DNA from: Solenopsis invicta
Taxonomy: Eukaryota; Arthropoda; Insecta; Hymenoptera; Formicidae
Assembly (NCBI RefSeq): GCF_016802725.1
Contig: NC_052665.1
Coordinates: forward strand, 7,192,001 to 7,256,000
Reading direction: 5' to 3'
Length of the DNA: 64,000 bases
Positions within the stretch are counted from its first letter, which is position 1. Each line of letters opens with the position of its first letter. Below the pieces are notes generated by a model. That model searched no databases. It was not told the DNA's origin and saw only the letters and a program-made list of their open reading frames with translations. Positions 62,725-64,000 of the stretch are shown one piece after another. The position numbers and the translations under genes are program-made.

Positions 62725-64000
62725 CGTATGTATGTACGTATGTAATTTCAAAACTAAAATAGAGAAAAGGGTGTAAACACACAAGAGAGATAAAAAGCGC
62801 CCAGAATTTGAAAAACTTCACAGGGATCCGAAGTAGACTGAAATATTTCACATTTTCTTTACAAATGAATTTCGTATTAATTAATTTTTCCAAATTATTG
62901 CATATATTTACGTGTTTAGACATTAATTGATCGTCCTTTTCGCGATTAAAAAATTTAATCTAGCAAAATTCTAAATGTATTGTATGCAAATATGCTTCTT
63001 CAGTGTACTTGCAAAAATAAGATTATACAAAATTGGAAGAAAAAATTGTACAAACATTTGCGTTTATCGATATTATTACTCTACTCGAAGAAATATTCCA
63101 GGATGAATTGAATACGCGACCGCTAAACGGTTGCGTATTACACACGTCTGCACGAAGATCCTCTGCACACAGGCGCTGCACTTGCAACAGGCTGTGCTGT
63201 ATTATCGCGCGAATAGTAGATTAAAGTACTTCTCATTTATTATGTTACCTTTGTAAATCTCTGCGTTGGCATAGAACTTTTGCGAATTGAACGTTACCGC
63301 AATTTTATGCATATAAAATGCGTTTGAGCGAAATTATGCTTTAGTCGTTATGCAACCAACATTACGCGGAAGTGGTTACGCGACTTTCTTATTATCTGTA
63401 ATGATATTACTAATAACAACTACAGTGTATGAGTATTAACAAATTTATTAATGAGAATAATATATTATTGCGACAGTAATCTATGTAAGTGTTGTGAATA
63501 ATGAGATAATATTGTTGCTGTGATTAACTTTAAGATTGTAAGTAGTAGGAAATAGAGAACCACTGTTAGGTGTCACTGTCTCGATTCAATAAATGTTATT
63601 TCATTTTAATGCCAAATCATCATTCTTTATTCGTAACATCATATTCCACATTAACATTGAGTAAGCTCTTATAACATAGAATCTATTGCAGAATACTAAA
63701 AATATATCAGAAAAAACATACATATAAAAAATACACAGTACGTAGTAAAATATTTGTAGTAATGCTGCACAACATTACGTATATTATTTTCACAATTATA
63801 TAATAATACTTTAATAAAGTTTTGTAAAAAAAAGAAAAATAAATAAAATGCGTTTTGTTGTACATATTAACATGAAAACGTCACGATTATTTAACAAAAA
63901 TAAAAGTTTTATATTAAAGAAAAAAATCTAAATGTTGTGCATTATTGCTACGTGAGACTTCATGTCCTGTTTAAAGAAAATATCACATTTTAATATTTAA
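58550..64000 (+). other. toy 3' region: probable UTR and downstream DNA
   Basis: No second gene is recognisable. AATAAA signals occur near 60461, 60816, 61303, 62071, 63587 and 63812; the one at 63587, followed by a T-rich stretch, looks most like a real polyadenylation site. A strong poly-T acceptor (TTTTTTTTTCAG) ends at about 61941 and could receive the donor at 58542. The rest holds an A-run (61663-61680) and a compound microsatellite (62641-62744). Confidence 0.5.
62641..62744. repeat. Compound (TA)n-(TATG)n microsatellite
   Basis: About 28 TA units pass directly into TATG/TACG tetranucleotides. Confidence 0.95.

Overview
The window is eukaryotic, intron-rich DNA from an insect, and one gene can be identified with confidence: the Pax6 paralogue twin of eyeless (toy), on the + strand. 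Eight coding exons between 41824 and 58357 join, through canonical GT-AG introns with consistent phases, into a 505-codon reading frame: a Pax6-type paired domain, a linker, an S50 homeodomain and a Pro/Ser/Thr-rich tail ending in YWPRLQ. Toy-diagnostic stretches (VYVNGRPLPD, KIADYKREC, YDKLRMFNG, SSIPQPIATM, VISAGVSVPVQI) separate it from eyeless (ey). AT-rich introns interrupted by many CpG-rich islands and dense microsatellites suggest a hymenopteran, perhaps an ant; that placement is inference from composition.

Layout. 1-25.8 kb: no recognisable gene; AT-rich DNA alternating with CpG-rich islands, plus several short inverted-repeat elements. 25.8-41.8 kb: probable 5' region of toy, with a strong CpG island (25.8-27.6 kb), an alternative first coding exon ending MPHK-G at 33421, and an orphan exon-like island with a perfect donor at 34974. 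41.8-58.4 kb: the toy coding exons; introns of 0.3-5.2 kb hold CpG islands, GA/CT tracts and MITE copies. 58.4-64 kb: 3' region, several AATAAA signals, no second gene.

Two features of the gene stand out. First, two acceptors 84 nt (28 codons) apart sit in the first paired-box exon. The downstream one joins the MPHK-G exon in frame, directly at the start of the paired domain, giving an ey/ancestral-Pax6-like N terminus; the upstream one keeps the toy-type N terminus. Second, the canonical TGA after YWPRLQ is followed in the same frame by 63 sense codons with coding-like composition, then a second TGA overlapping a good splice donor. That suggests stop-codon readthrough or an unrecognised long isoform.

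Limits: the true 5' end, transcription start(s) and poly(A) site cannot be fixed from sequence alone, and none of the upstream islands can be assigned a function.
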